Shown here piece after piece: positions 1 through 5,644 of a stretch of DNA of 9,216 nucleotides; the stretch's first letter is position 1, and each line of letters opens with the position of its first letter. The notes under the pieces were generated by a model. The model saw only the letters and a list, made by a program, of their open reading frames with translations. It made no database searches and was not told the origin of the DNA. Source of the DNA: JBBQNY01 sp038221545 (GTDB lineage Bacteria; Pseudomonadota; Gammaproteobacteria; Xanthomonadales; Ahniellaceae); assembly GCA_038221545.1 (NCBI GenBank), contig JBBRIE010000113.1, positions 1 through 9,216 of the forward strand, read 5' to 3'. The translations under genes were made by a program, and so were the position numbers.

Positions 1-110
1 CGGGCCAGCGCCGTGTCGGCGCCGGGCGCCTCCTCGAACTCGCGCGCCAGCCCAGCCAGCCAGTCGCGGCGGGCCGTATCGACGAGCAGGGATTCACGGG
101 GGTCGGCCAT
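1..110 (-). CDS. Unidentified protein, N-terminal part (runs off left edge)
   Basis: An open minus-strand frame starts with ATG at 110-108 and continues without a stop to the window edge, giving 36 complete codons (MADPRESLLVDTARRDWL...). Nearly every codon ends in G or C, as in the other genes here, which supports real coding. The visible part is hydrophilic and helix-prone, with no signal peptide or membrane segment. No good Shine-Dalgarno sequence precedes the ATG, so the start is tentative. It lies 135 bases downstream of the small membrane protein gene on the same strand and could be in the same transcription unit. I do not recognise the family from so short a piece. Confidence 0.5.
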   Translation of the reverse strand, partial: MADPRESLLVDTARRDWLAGLAREFEEAPGADTALA

Positions 111-160
111 CGTGTGCAGGGCGGGCAGGCGCGGCGAACAAGCATAGCGGTGGCGTTCGG

Positions 161-214
161 GGCGTTGCGCGCGATCCACGGACTCGTGCCATCCGCCGTG
201 GCCAACGCAACGCC
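161..214. other. Nested stem-loop in the gap between two minus-strand genes
   Basis: A perfect 9-bp outer stem, GGCGTTGCG (161-169) with CGCAACGCC (206-214), encloses a perfect 6-bp inner stem, CCACGG (176-181) with CCGTGG (196-201). It sits between the stop of the 132-residue membrane protein (246) and the start of the leftmost gene (110). No run of U follows the stem in the minus-strand transcript, so a classical intrinsic terminator is not shown. It could be a U-less terminator, an mRNA 3'-end stabiliser or a structured leader for the next gene. The rest of gap 111-245 shows no gene or convincing promoter. Confidence 0.4.
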
Positions 215-245
215 TTCGCTGCAACCGGCGATGATCCGCCGACGC

Positions 246-644
246 CTATCCGAAACCGACGGCTTGCAGCGATTGCAGCAGCGGCACGCCGAACAGCACG
301 CAACCCAACACGAAAACCAGGGTGAGGGCCTGCACCCCGGCGTGGCGGACGCGGAGGAATAGCCACTGCTCGATCGTGCGACCGAGCCAGAACACCACCA
401 TGAAGCCGAGAAAGGCACGGCCCGGCACGCTGCCGCGAATCTCCTCGGGGAATGCCAGGCACGCAGCAGTCACGCCGAGGAAGAACCAGATCAGGCGGAG
501 GTTCGCGATCTGCACGATCGCGCGGTTCGCCAGCGAGGTCGCCGCGAGCGAACGCGGCCAGTCGAACAGCCGCCAGAAGCATGCATGGAACGCCGCCAGC
601 AGCAGCGAGTGCAGGGCGCAGGCGAGCAGCCAGGGGTCTTGCAT
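246..644 (-). CDS. Small four-helix integral membrane protein, unknown function
   Basis: This gene encodes 132 residues, from ATG at 644-642 (MQDPWLLACALHS...) to TAG at 248-246. Four hydrophobic segments are visible at about residues 5-24, 47-65, 76-95 and 104-124, joined by short loops that include positively charged residues (R25, R31, R41, R50, R98, R100). There is no cleavable signal peptide, and the protein should lie in the inner membrane. The motifs FWRLFDW (23-29) and a charged RTIEQW (89-94) at the end of helix 3 are distinctive. I do not recognise a named family or catalytic motif. The start lies 38 bases after the fadE stop, so co-transcription with fadE is likely. A longer reading in this frame extends back inside fadE but there it is only out-of-frame Arg/Ala-rich shadow. 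Translation may be limited by the dyad just before its start. Confidence 0.75.
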   Translation of the reverse strand: MQDPWLLACALHSLLLAAFHACFWRLFDWPRSLAATSLANRAIVQIANLRLIWFFLGVTAACLAFPEEIRGSVPGRAFLGFMVVFWLGRTIEQWLFLRVRHAGVQALTLVFVLGCVLFGVPLLQSLQAVGFG

Positions 645-679
645 GCGGCGGACCGTTCCGGGACTGGTCCGCCGCGTGC
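641..679. other. Strong stem-loop abutting the start of the small membrane protein gene
   Basis: GCGGCGGACC (645-654) pairs perfectly with GGTCCGCCGC (666-675) across an 11-base loop. After one mismatch, GCA (641-643) pairs with TGC (677-679). In the minus-strand transcript the stem fills almost the whole fadE/membrane-protein gap, and its 3' arm touches the ATG at 644. The only weak ribosome-binding candidate lies in the loop and stem. No U-tract follows, so this looks more like an element affecting translation or mRNA processing than a terminator. Confidence 0.5.
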
Positions 680-700
680 CGCCTAGGCGGCGCGCGCCGC
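678..700. repeat. Two overlapping 14-bp palindromes across the fadE stop codon
   Basis: GCCGCCTAGGCGGC (678-691) is a perfect palindrome centred on the fadE stop codon, and GCGGCGCGCGCCGC (687-700) is a second perfect palindrome overlapping it. They adjoin the stem-loop at 641-679, so about 60 bases at the fadE 3' end are almost all self-complementary. The second palindrome encodes the terminal Ala/Arg residues of FadE, where GCC/GCG/CGC codons produce such symmetry easily. Function is therefore uncertain. Confidence 0.35.
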
Positions 701-3157
701 GTAGTCGGAGCTCGGGTTCGCGCTGGCGCCGGCCCGCAACTCCTCGCTGGTGAAATCGTCGACGCTGATCGTGTCGAGCGTCATCGTGCGCAGGTCCTCG
801 AGTTGCCGCCGTTCGGTCTCGCTGATCCAGCCTTCGCGCACGCCTTCGTCGAGCTGCCCATCGAATTCCAGCGCTTCGATGTCGTGCTGCTTGAGCGCTT
901 TCAGGAACTTGCGCTCGAGCGGCTCGGCCGACACGAACTTCGCGAGGTAGCTGTCGATGCGGCCCGCCGGATTGTTCGCGCAGGGCGTCAGGAACACGCC
1001 CTGGCGCAGGCGGTCGCGGGCCTCGTTGGGCGAGAGCAGCAGGCTCGCCGCGCGATGGCCGAGTCGATCGGAGGGTGGCTGCGCGCGGCGTCCCCACGGG
1101 AACACGAGCATCCAGAGCAGCCAGCCGACCGGACGGATCGGGAAATTGCGCAGCGCGCCCGACATCGCCAGTTCGATCTTGTGCGTCGCATCGTGGAATG
1201 CCCACGCGAGCAGGGGCTGGTCGGTGGCCGGCTCGCCCTGGTCATGGAAGCGCTTGAGCATGCTGCTCGTGATGTAAAGCTGGCTCAGTACATCGCCCAG
1301 CCGACCCGACAGCTTCTCCTTGAACTTGAGCTTGCCGCCCAGCAGCAGCATCGACGTATCGGCCAGCAGCGCCAGGCACGCGGAATAGCGATTGAGCTTC
1401 CGATAGTAGCGCCGCGTGTAGTCGCTGCCGGGCGCCGCGCCGACGCCCGCGCCCGTCAATCCGAACCACAAGCTGCGCACCGCGTTCGACAGCGCGAACC
1501 CGATGTGGCCGAACAGCGCCGCGTCGAAGTCCTTGAGACCGCGCGCGCGGTCGGGGTCCTGCGCCGCGCGCATTTCCTTGAGCACCCACGGATGGCAGAG
1601 GATCGCGCCCTGCCCGAAGATCATGAGCGAACGCGTCATGATGTTCGCGCCTTCGACCGTGATGCTGTTGGGTATCGCCTGCCAGCCGCGACCGTGGTAT
1701 TTGCGCGGGCCGAGGATTATGCCCTTGCCGCCATGGATGTCCATGGCATCGCGGATCACCTCGCGCGCCATCTCGGTGCAGTGGTACTTGGAAATGGTCG
1801 ACGGCACCGCGGGCAACTCGCCACGCGCCACCGCAGCCGCGGACGCTTCCGCGAGCGCGCTCACCGCGTACGCGTTGCCGGCAATGCGCGCGAGGGCTTC
1901 CTCCACGCCCTCGAAGCGCCCGATCGAAAGTCCGAACTGCTTGCGGATGCGCGCGTAGGCGCCGGTGACGGCGGCTGCGATCTTGACGCCGCCGCTGGCG
2001 GTGGAAGGCAACGTGATCGAGCGGCCGATCGACAGGCACTCGACCAGCATCTTCCAGCCCTGGCCGGCGCAGTCTTCGCCACCGATCAATTGCGACAGCG
2101 GTACGAACACCTCGCGCCCACGCACCGGGCCGTTGTGGAACGGGGTATTGAGCGGGAAGTGGCGGCGGCCGACCTCGATGCCGGCGGTGTCGCGCGGCAG
2201 CAGCGCCAGCGTGATGCCGATGTCGCGTTTGTCGCCGAGCAGTCCGTCCGGGTCGTACATGCGGAATGCGAGGCCGATCAGCGTCGCGACCGGTGCCAGC
2301 GTGATGTAGCGCTTGTCGAACGTCAGGCGCACGCCGACGACGTTGGCGCCGTGCCACTGACCTTTGCACACGATGCCGAAGTCCGGGATCGAGGTGGCGT
2401 CGGAACCGGCGAACGGACCGGTCAGTGCGAAGCAGGGGATTTCGCGGCCGTCGGCCAGGCGTGGCAGGTAGTGGTCCTTCTGCTCCGGCGTGCCGTAGTG
2501 CATCAGCAGTTCGCCCGGGCCGAGCGAGTTCGGCACGCCGACCGTCGAGCTCAGGGTTGAGGAAATGGAGGCAAGTTTCTGGATCACCTTGTGGTTCGCG
2601 AGCGCGGTGAAGCCGAGGCCGCCGTACTCCTTCGGGATGATCATGCCGAAGAATTTGTGGCGCCCGCAGAATTCCCAGATCTCCGGCGGCAGGTCCGCCA
2701 GCACGTGCGTGATCTCCCAGTCGTTGGTCATGCGACAGAGTTCTTCGCAGGGCCCGTCGAGGAAGGCCTGCTCTTCGTCAGTGAGCGCGGGCTTGGGCAG
2801 GTCGAGCAGCTTGCGCCAGTCGGGTTTGCCCGAGAACAGTTCGCCCTCGAAGCCGACGGTGCCCGCCTCGAGCGCGACGCGCTCGGTTTCGCTGAGCGGC
2901 GGGAGCAGTTTCGTGTAGAAGCGCAGCAGCGGGCGCGTGATCAAGGGTTGCCGGAGAAAGGGCAGCAGCAACAGCAGTGCGGCCACCAGCGTCACGGCGC
3001 CGACGATCTGGACGCCGAGTCTCGGCACGCCGAACCACCACGCTGACGCGAGCACCGCGAAAGCGGCGGCGAACCAGGTGATCAGGTTCCAGCGGTGGTA
3101 GGCGGCGAAGGCAGTCACCGCGGCCAATGCGAGTATCAGAAGCATCGTTGCGACCAT
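683..3157 (-). CDS. fadE: Acyl-CoA dehydrogenase FadE (membrane-associated, long form)
   Basis: FadE is a flavoprotein that makes the trans-2-enoyl-CoA in the first step of fatty acid beta-oxidation. This protein has 824 residues, against 814 recalled for E. coli FadE, and matches it along its whole length. The N-terminus has about three membrane segments in residues 3-70, then an LPPLSETE region. Next come the acyl-CoA dehydrogenase N-terminal and middle domains, with KPDW, ADLPPE, EYGGLGF, VGVPNSLGPGELL, PCFALTGP, KRYITLAP and GRRHFPLN. The C-terminal helical domain follows, with YHCTEMAREVI and ITVEGANIMTRS. E502 in that last motif aligns with the catalytic glutamate of the YEGT motif in classical acyl-CoA dehydrogenases. 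The C-terminal extension (SVDDFTSEEL) is also FadE-like. ATG at 3157 was chosen because it gives the FadE-type N-terminus and follows a GGGGA ribosome-binding candidate; further upstream the frame is only antisense to the regulator gene. Divergent from the TetR gene and probably controlled by it. Confidence 0.97.
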   Translation of the reverse strand: MVATMLLILALAAVTAFAAYHRWNLITWFAAAFAVLASAWWFGVPRLGVQIVGAVTLVAALLLLLPFLRQPLITRPLLRFYTKLLPPLSETERVALEAGTVGFEGELFSGKPDWRKLLDLPKPALTDEEQAFLDGPCEELCRMTNDWEITHVLADLPPEIWEFCGRHKFFGMIIPKEYGGLGFTALANHKVIQKLASISSTLSSTVGVPNSLGPGELLMHYGTPEQKDHYLPRLADGREIPCFALTGPFAGSDATSIPDFGIVCKGQWHGANVVGVRLTFDKRYITLAPVATLIGLAFRMYDPDGLLGDKRDIGITLALLPRDTAGIEVGRRHFPLNTPFHNGPVRGREVFVPLSQLIGGEDCAGQGWKMLVECLSIGRSITLPSTASGGVKIAAAVTGAYARIRKQFGLSIGRFEGVEEALARIAGNAYAVSALAEASAAAVARGELPAVPSTISKYHCTEMAREVIRDAMDIHGGKGIILGPRKYHGRGWQAIPNSITVEGANIMTRSLMIFGQGAILCHPWVLKEMRAAQDPDRARGLKDFDAALFGHIGFALSNAVRSLWFGLTGAGVGAAPGSDYTRRYYRKLNRYSACLALLADTSMLLLGGKLKFKEKLSGRLGDVLSQLYITSSMLKRFHDQGEPATDQPLLAWAFHDATHKIELAMSGALRNFPIRPVGWLLWMLVFPWGRRAQPPSDRLGHRAASLLLSPNEARDRLRQGVFLTPCANNPAGRIDSYLAKFVSAEPLERKFLKALKQHDIEALEFDGQLDEGVREGWISETERRQLEDLRTMTLDTISVDDFTSEELRAGASANPSSDYAARAA

Positions 3158-3242
3158 GATCGAGTCCCCGGGTCTCGACTGGACCAAGCGTAGCGCTGTG
3201 GGAGGCTGTTCGGGCGGTGTGTCGCCATATTTGGAGAGTTGA

Positions 3243-3260
3243 CCATACGCAACAGTATGG
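3243..3260. promoter_or_regulatory. Inverted-repeat operator candidate for the divergent TetR regulator
   Basis: CCATAC (3243-3248) and GTATGG (3255-3260) form a perfect inverted repeat with a 6-base spacer. This size and symmetry suit a TetR-family dimer. It lies in the fadE/tetR divergent gap and covers the -10 box and predicted start point of the fadE promoter, where binding would block transcription. A partial second copy of the left arm, CCATA at 3225-3229 within CCATATTTGG, lies just downstream in the fadE leader. That the neighbouring regulator binds here is inferred from position only. Confidence 0.5.
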
Positions 3261-3283
3261 AGATCTTGGCGGGCATCTGTCAA
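3254..3283 (-). promoter_or_regulatory. fadE promoter (sigma-70 type)
   Basis: On the minus strand there is a consensus -35 box TTGACA (3283-3278), an 18-base spacer, and a -10 box CATACT (3259-3254, four of six consensus bases). Transcription would start near 3247, leaving a leader of about 90 bases before the fadE ATG at 3157. It is the best sigma-70 promoter match I found in the window. Confidence 0.55.
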
Positions 3284-3295
3284 ATCAGCTACGGT
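3266..3295 (+). promoter_or_regulatory. Possible promoter of the TetR regulator gene
   Basis: TTGGCG (3266-3271), an 18-base spacer and TACGGT (3290-3295) make a weak sigma-70 match that would start transcription near 3302, about 20 bases before the ATG at 3323. It overlaps the fadE -35 region on the other strand, so the two promoters would compete. A second possibility is TTGACC at 3239, but no good -10 box follows it. Confidence 0.25.
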
Positions 3296-3322
3296 GCTGC
3301 ATCGTCGAAGGGGACGCAGGGC

Positions 3323-3916
3323 ATGGGCAACAGCGCCGAACGCGGCCGCTTGTCCGCCAGCGATTGGGAACAGGCCGCCCTCGACCTCGTCGAAGAGCAG
3401 GGCGTGGCCGCGATCACGGTCGAACTGCTGGCGCGCAGGCTCGGAGTCACCAAGGGCAGCTTTTACTGGCACTTCGCGTCTCGCGATGCGCTGCTCGATG
3501 CCGCCCTCAAGCGTTGGGAGCAGGCCGACACCGAGGGAGTCGTGGCGCAGGTCGATCGCATCGCCGATCCGCGCGACCGGGTGGTGGCGCTGTTCCGTCG
3601 CACCAGCCATGAAATCCGCGATCACGTCATGTTTTCCGCTCTGCTGAGGGCGATCGACCATCCGGCGGTGCAGCCCGTGATGCAGCGCGTGTCGCGACGT
3701 CGCGTGGCCTATCTCGCCACGGCGTTGCGCGCGGCGGGCCTTGAGCGCGCGGTGGCGGTGCAGCGCGCGCAACTCGCTTACGCCGCTTACGTCGGCATGC
3801 TGCAGCTGATCATGCAGCGCATGTTGCCGCGCCCGGCGCACGACGACTTCGAGGCATTCGTCCAGCACGTCATCGATGCACTGGTGCCGCCGCCCGCGGC
3901 CCCGGCCGGCGGGTAA
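3323..3916 (+). CDS. TetR/AcrR-family transcriptional regulator, divergent from fadE
   Basis: The protein has 197 residues. The N-terminal DNA-binding domain is typical of TetR: a helix from about residue 13 (WEQAALDLVEEQG), then the helix-turn-helix AITVELLARRLGVTKGSFYWHF (about 30-51) followed by SRDALL. The rest is a helical ligand-binding and dimer domain, typical in length but not conserved enough to name the ligand. I chose ATG 3323 because AAGGGGA (3308-3314) precedes it by 8 bases and the DNA-binding domain follows after a short lead; the frame stays open upstream only from a TTG at 3239 with no support. The gene is divergent from fadE across a 165-base gap holding an inverted repeat on the fadE promoter. 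The likely role is repression of fadE, relieved by an acyl-CoA or related effector. The role is inferred from position, as with PsrA- and FadR-type TetR proteins; the family is certain. Confidence 0.93.
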   Translation: MGNSAERGRLSASDWEQAALDLVEEQGVAAITVELLARRLGVTKGSFYWHFASRDALLDAALKRWEQADTEGVVAQVDRIADPRDRVVALFRRTSHEIRDHVMFSALLRAIDHPAVQPVMQRVSRRRVAYLATALRAAGLERAVAVQRAQLAYAAYVGMLQLIMQRMLPRPAHDDFEAFVQHVIDALVPPPAAPAGG

Positions 3917-3926
3917 ACTCGCCGCA

Positions 3927-3970
3927 ACATCGAGCGTGGCAGCCATGCCCGGGCATGGTCCCGCCGATGT
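3927..3970. terminator. Long imperfect hairpin with a 16-bp palindrome after the TetR gene
   Basis: CCATGCCCGGGCATGG (3943-3958) is a perfect 16-bp palindrome. Outside it, ACATCG plus GCG (3927-3936, one bulged A) pairs with CGCCGATGT (3962-3970), giving a two-part stem that starts 10 bases after the TetR stop codon. Its place suggests a terminator or 3'-end stabiliser between the regulator and the Sel1-oxygenase gene. No T-run follows on either strand, so factor-independent termination is not proven. A palindromic protein-binding site is the alternative. Confidence 0.35.
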
Positions 3971-3997
3971 CGGACGCAGTCAGGAAGTCGGTGCGCA

Positions 3998-4501
3998 ATG
4001 AACGAGCGGACAGCTGGAACCCCCGCAAGCGCAGCGCAGCTGGGTGAAGCGCAGGCGCGGATCGACCTCGCCAACCGGCTGCTCGCGGGTCATCGCTACG
4101 GAACGCCGGAGCACGAGCGCGGATTCCATTTGCTGCATGAGGCCGCGTCGGGTCCGTTCGCCGCCCATGCTCAGTGGTTGCTCGGCGCGTACCACATCCA
4201 GGTGGGTTCGCGCCCGAATGCGCATGCAGCGGCCGCGCAATGGCTGCAACGCGCGGCCGAATCGGGCGTGTCGCCGGCCATCGATCGCCTGGCGGACCTG
4301 CATCTCTCGGGTCTTGGCGTCGCGCGTTCGCCGGAGCGCGCACTCGCGTTGCATCGGCACCTCGCGGATCTCGGCCATGCGCAGGCGACCTGGCAGGTCG
4401 GGTATCTCGAGAGCCAGCGCCAGGTTCCGGCGGGTCGGCACGATCCGGCGGCTAGCGCATTCCTGCGCGCCTGCGCGCTGGCGTACCCCCCTGCCTACTA
4501 G
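3998..4501 (+). CDS. Sel1-like repeat protein, N-terminal fragment as read
   Basis: As the sequence stands, translation from ATG 3998 ends at TAG 4499-4501 after 167 residues. A short Ala-rich lead is followed by helical Sel1-like repeats at about residues 57-92, 93-128 and 129-165. Markers are AQWLLGAYH, AAQWLQRAAESGV, AIDRLADLHLSGLGV and RALALHRHLADLGHAQATWQVGYLE. Sel1 repeats form an alpha-solenoid used for protein-protein contacts. No signal peptide is seen, so the product should be cytosolic. The fragment ends in the middle of its last repeat, which marks it as truncated. It follows the TetR gene by 81 bases on the same strand, separated by a strong hairpin, so it probably has its own transcript or depends on read-through. 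Confidence 0.65.
   Translation: MNERTAGTPASAAQLGEAQARIDLANRLLAGHRYGTPEHERGFHLLHEAASGPFAAHAQWLLGAYHIQVGSRPNAHAAAAQWLQRAAESGVSPAIDRLADLHLSGLGVARSPERALALHRHLADLGHAQATWQVGYLESQRQVPAGRHDPAASAFLRACALAYPPAY
4499..4501 (+). other. In-frame amber (TAG) codon splitting the Sel1-oxygenase gene
   Basis: The codons run GCC TAC TAG TCC CTC GGC, and both flanking reading frames are the same. A run of six C lies just before it (4486-4491), but a length error there would shift the frame and cannot create this stop in place. No ribosome-binding site for a restart lies near it. Confidence 0.85.
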
Positions 4502-4510
4502 TCCCTCGGC

Positions 4511-5488
4511 TTGAAGTTCGCCCTGGGCGAGGGCGTCGAACAGGATCGTGCCTTCGGACGCGCGCTGCTGCTCAGGGCGGCCGACGCAGGATTTCTCGAT
4601 GCGCGCGCCGCGGCCGATGAACTCGTGCCCGACGTCGAACTGGCCGGCCCCGCAGGCGAATGGCACGCCCGCCTCAAGCGCAACCTCGACGCGGCGCACG
4701 CGCTGCGGGCGCAACTGTTCCCGGTCGACGCGCCGCCGGGCCAACCGGCCAACGGGATCGTGTCGAGACTGGAGGCGCACCTCGTCGAGGTCGGGCATCC
4801 GTCGTTCGCACTGGACGCTGGCCGCGCCTGCGTCCTGCACGGCGGCGAGCCTCCGGCATCGAAGCCGGCCCACGCATGGTCGTGGCTGTCGGCGCGACCG
4901 AAAGTCGGCGTCATCCACCGGTTCGCGACGCGCGAGGAATGCGCGCACCTGATGAACAAGGTGGCGGGATCGCTGGCGGTGCCGGCCGATTACCGTACCG
5001 GTCGCAGCGCGAACGACGATGCGGAGCTGGAAAGTTTCAGCGGGCGCGGCCATGCGTTCGGGGCGATGCACACCGATGCCGTGGTGCGCGTGCTGGAACA
5101 CCGCATCGCCACCACCACCTCGTGGTCGCCTGGGTCGATGGAACCCTCGTCCGTGATCCGCTACCAGCCGGGCGAGGAGTACCGCCCACACGTTGATTTC
5201 TTCTCCGACGAGCAGATCGAGACCAACCGCACGCAACGAGCCGATGCCGGCGGGCAACGGCTTGCGACGTTCCTCGTGTACCTGCAAGCGCCCGAGGCCG
5301 GAGGCGAGACCGAGTACCCCGCTTCGGGCTTGCTGGTGCGGGGGGAACGCGGCATCGCCGTGCTGCATTACAACGCGCTGCCGGATGGCAGGCCCGACCC
5401 GTCGTCGGAGCATGTTGGGCGACCCGTCGAGGCGGGGGAGAAATGGCTCTGGCGCTCGGCGCTGCGCGCCAATCCCCTCTATTCGTGA
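4511..5488 (+). CDS. 2OG-Fe(II) oxygenase (prolyl 4-hydroxylase alpha-subunit type), C-terminal fragment
   Basis: After the TAG the same frame continues for 325 codons from the first possible start, a TTG at 4511 with no ribosome-binding site; GTG at 4625 is no better supported. It begins by completing a Sel1 repeat (GEGVEQDRAFGRALLLRAADAGF). The C-terminal half is a prolyl 4-hydroxylase-type double-stranded beta-helix domain. In full-length numbering the iron ligands are H398 and D400 (YRPHVDFF) and H472 (SSEHVGRPV), with K482 ten residues later for 2-oxoglutarate. GGETEYP and the closing WRSALRANPLY region also fit. All catalytic residues are intact, so the domain has not decayed. The substrate is unknown; bacterial relatives hydroxylate prolines in proteins or peptides. 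It probably forms one protein with the upstream Sel1 part, and whether it is made alone is doubtful. Confidence 0.7.
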   Translation: MKFALGEGVEQDRAFGRALLLRAADAGFLDARAAADELVPDVELAGPAGEWHARLKRNLDAAHALRAQLFPVDAPPGQPANGIVSRLEAHLVEVGHPSFALDAGRACVLHGGEPPASKPAHAWSWLSARPKVGVIHRFATREECAHLMNKVAGSLAVPADYRTGRSANDDAELESFSGRGHAFGAMHTDAVVRVLEHRIATTTSWSPGSMEPSSVIRYQPGEEYRPHVDFFSDEQIETNRTQRADAGGQRLATFLVYLQAPEAGGETEYPASGLLVRGERGIAVLHYNALPDGRPDPSSEHVGRPVEAGEKWLWRSALRANPLYS

Positions 5489-5644
5489 CACCGCTGCCCA
5501 GGGGGCCGGCGGGCCCGCGCAGTGGCCACCGGCAGGCACGGCTGCCCGCCTTGCACCGCTGGGCCAGCTTCGATACCGTCCGGGCATCCCCCCACAGCGC
5601 GCCGCCCCTCCCGGAGGGTCGGCGGATACGGAGACCCGCCGCAA
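5489..5644 (+). promoter_or_regulatory. pckG upstream region with GC-rich stems and a weak promoter candidate
   Basis: This 156-base gap holds no gene. Small perfect stems follow the oxygenase stop: GGGCC/GGCCC (5503-5516) and GGCAG/CTGCC (5531-5546), without T-runs. A weak promoter candidate is TTGCAC (5551-5556), 17 bases, TACCGT (5574-5579). Near the start, CCCTCC/GGAGGG (5606-5618) and GGCGG/CCGCC (5621-5640) could pair, and the second would enclose the GGAG ribosome-binding site at 5630-5633. Control of pckG by leader folding is possible but not shown. Confidence 0.25.

Larger units (their letters stand above)
3998..5488 (+). pseudogene. Sel1-repeat / prolyl 4-hydroxylase-type oxygenase, interrupted by an in-frame amber codon
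   Basis: ATG at 3998 (AGGAAG at 3982-3987 as ribosome-binding site) and TGA at 5486-5488 lie in one frame of 497 codons, broken only by TAG at 4499-4501 (codon 168). The TAG falls inside a Sel1-like repeat: ...AYPPAY precedes it and SLGLKFALGEGVEQD follows, a normal repeat apart from the missing residue. There is no frame shift, deletion or decay on either side. One base change from CAG (Gln) or TAC/TAT (Tyr) would explain it. I therefore read it as one gene carrying a nonsense mutation, a sequencing error, or a read-through stop. The intact product would be a cytosolic protein with N-terminal Sel1 protein-interaction repeats and a C-terminal Fe(II)/2-oxoglutarate dioxygenase. The two halves are described separately. 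Confidence 0.65.

Noticed and set aside
645..1205. Upstream extension of the small membrane protein into fadE
   Set aside because: The added residues are an out-of-frame reading of fadE. The membrane segments begin right after the ATG at 644.
452..2560. Long plus-strand open frame antisense to fadE (702 codons)
   Set aside because: Its product is an Arg/Ala/His-rich string with no recognisable domain and it lies fully opposite the certain fadE. High-GC coding sequence produces such open antisense frames routinely.
3225..3234. CCATATTTGG resembling a eukaryotic CArG box
   Set aside because: The match is coincidental in a bacterial leader. I kept only the shared CCATA half-site as a possible weak second operator half.
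3158..3946. Upstream extension of the fadE frame through the divergent gap and opposite the TetR gene
   Set aside because: FadE proteins start at the hydrophobic N-terminus encoded from 3157. The extension is antisense to a real regulator and has no family similarity.
4486..4491. Run of six C next to the amber codon as a possible frameshift-type sequencing error
   Set aside because: The frame is the same before and after the TAG, so an insertion or deletion in the run would break rather than repair the gene.
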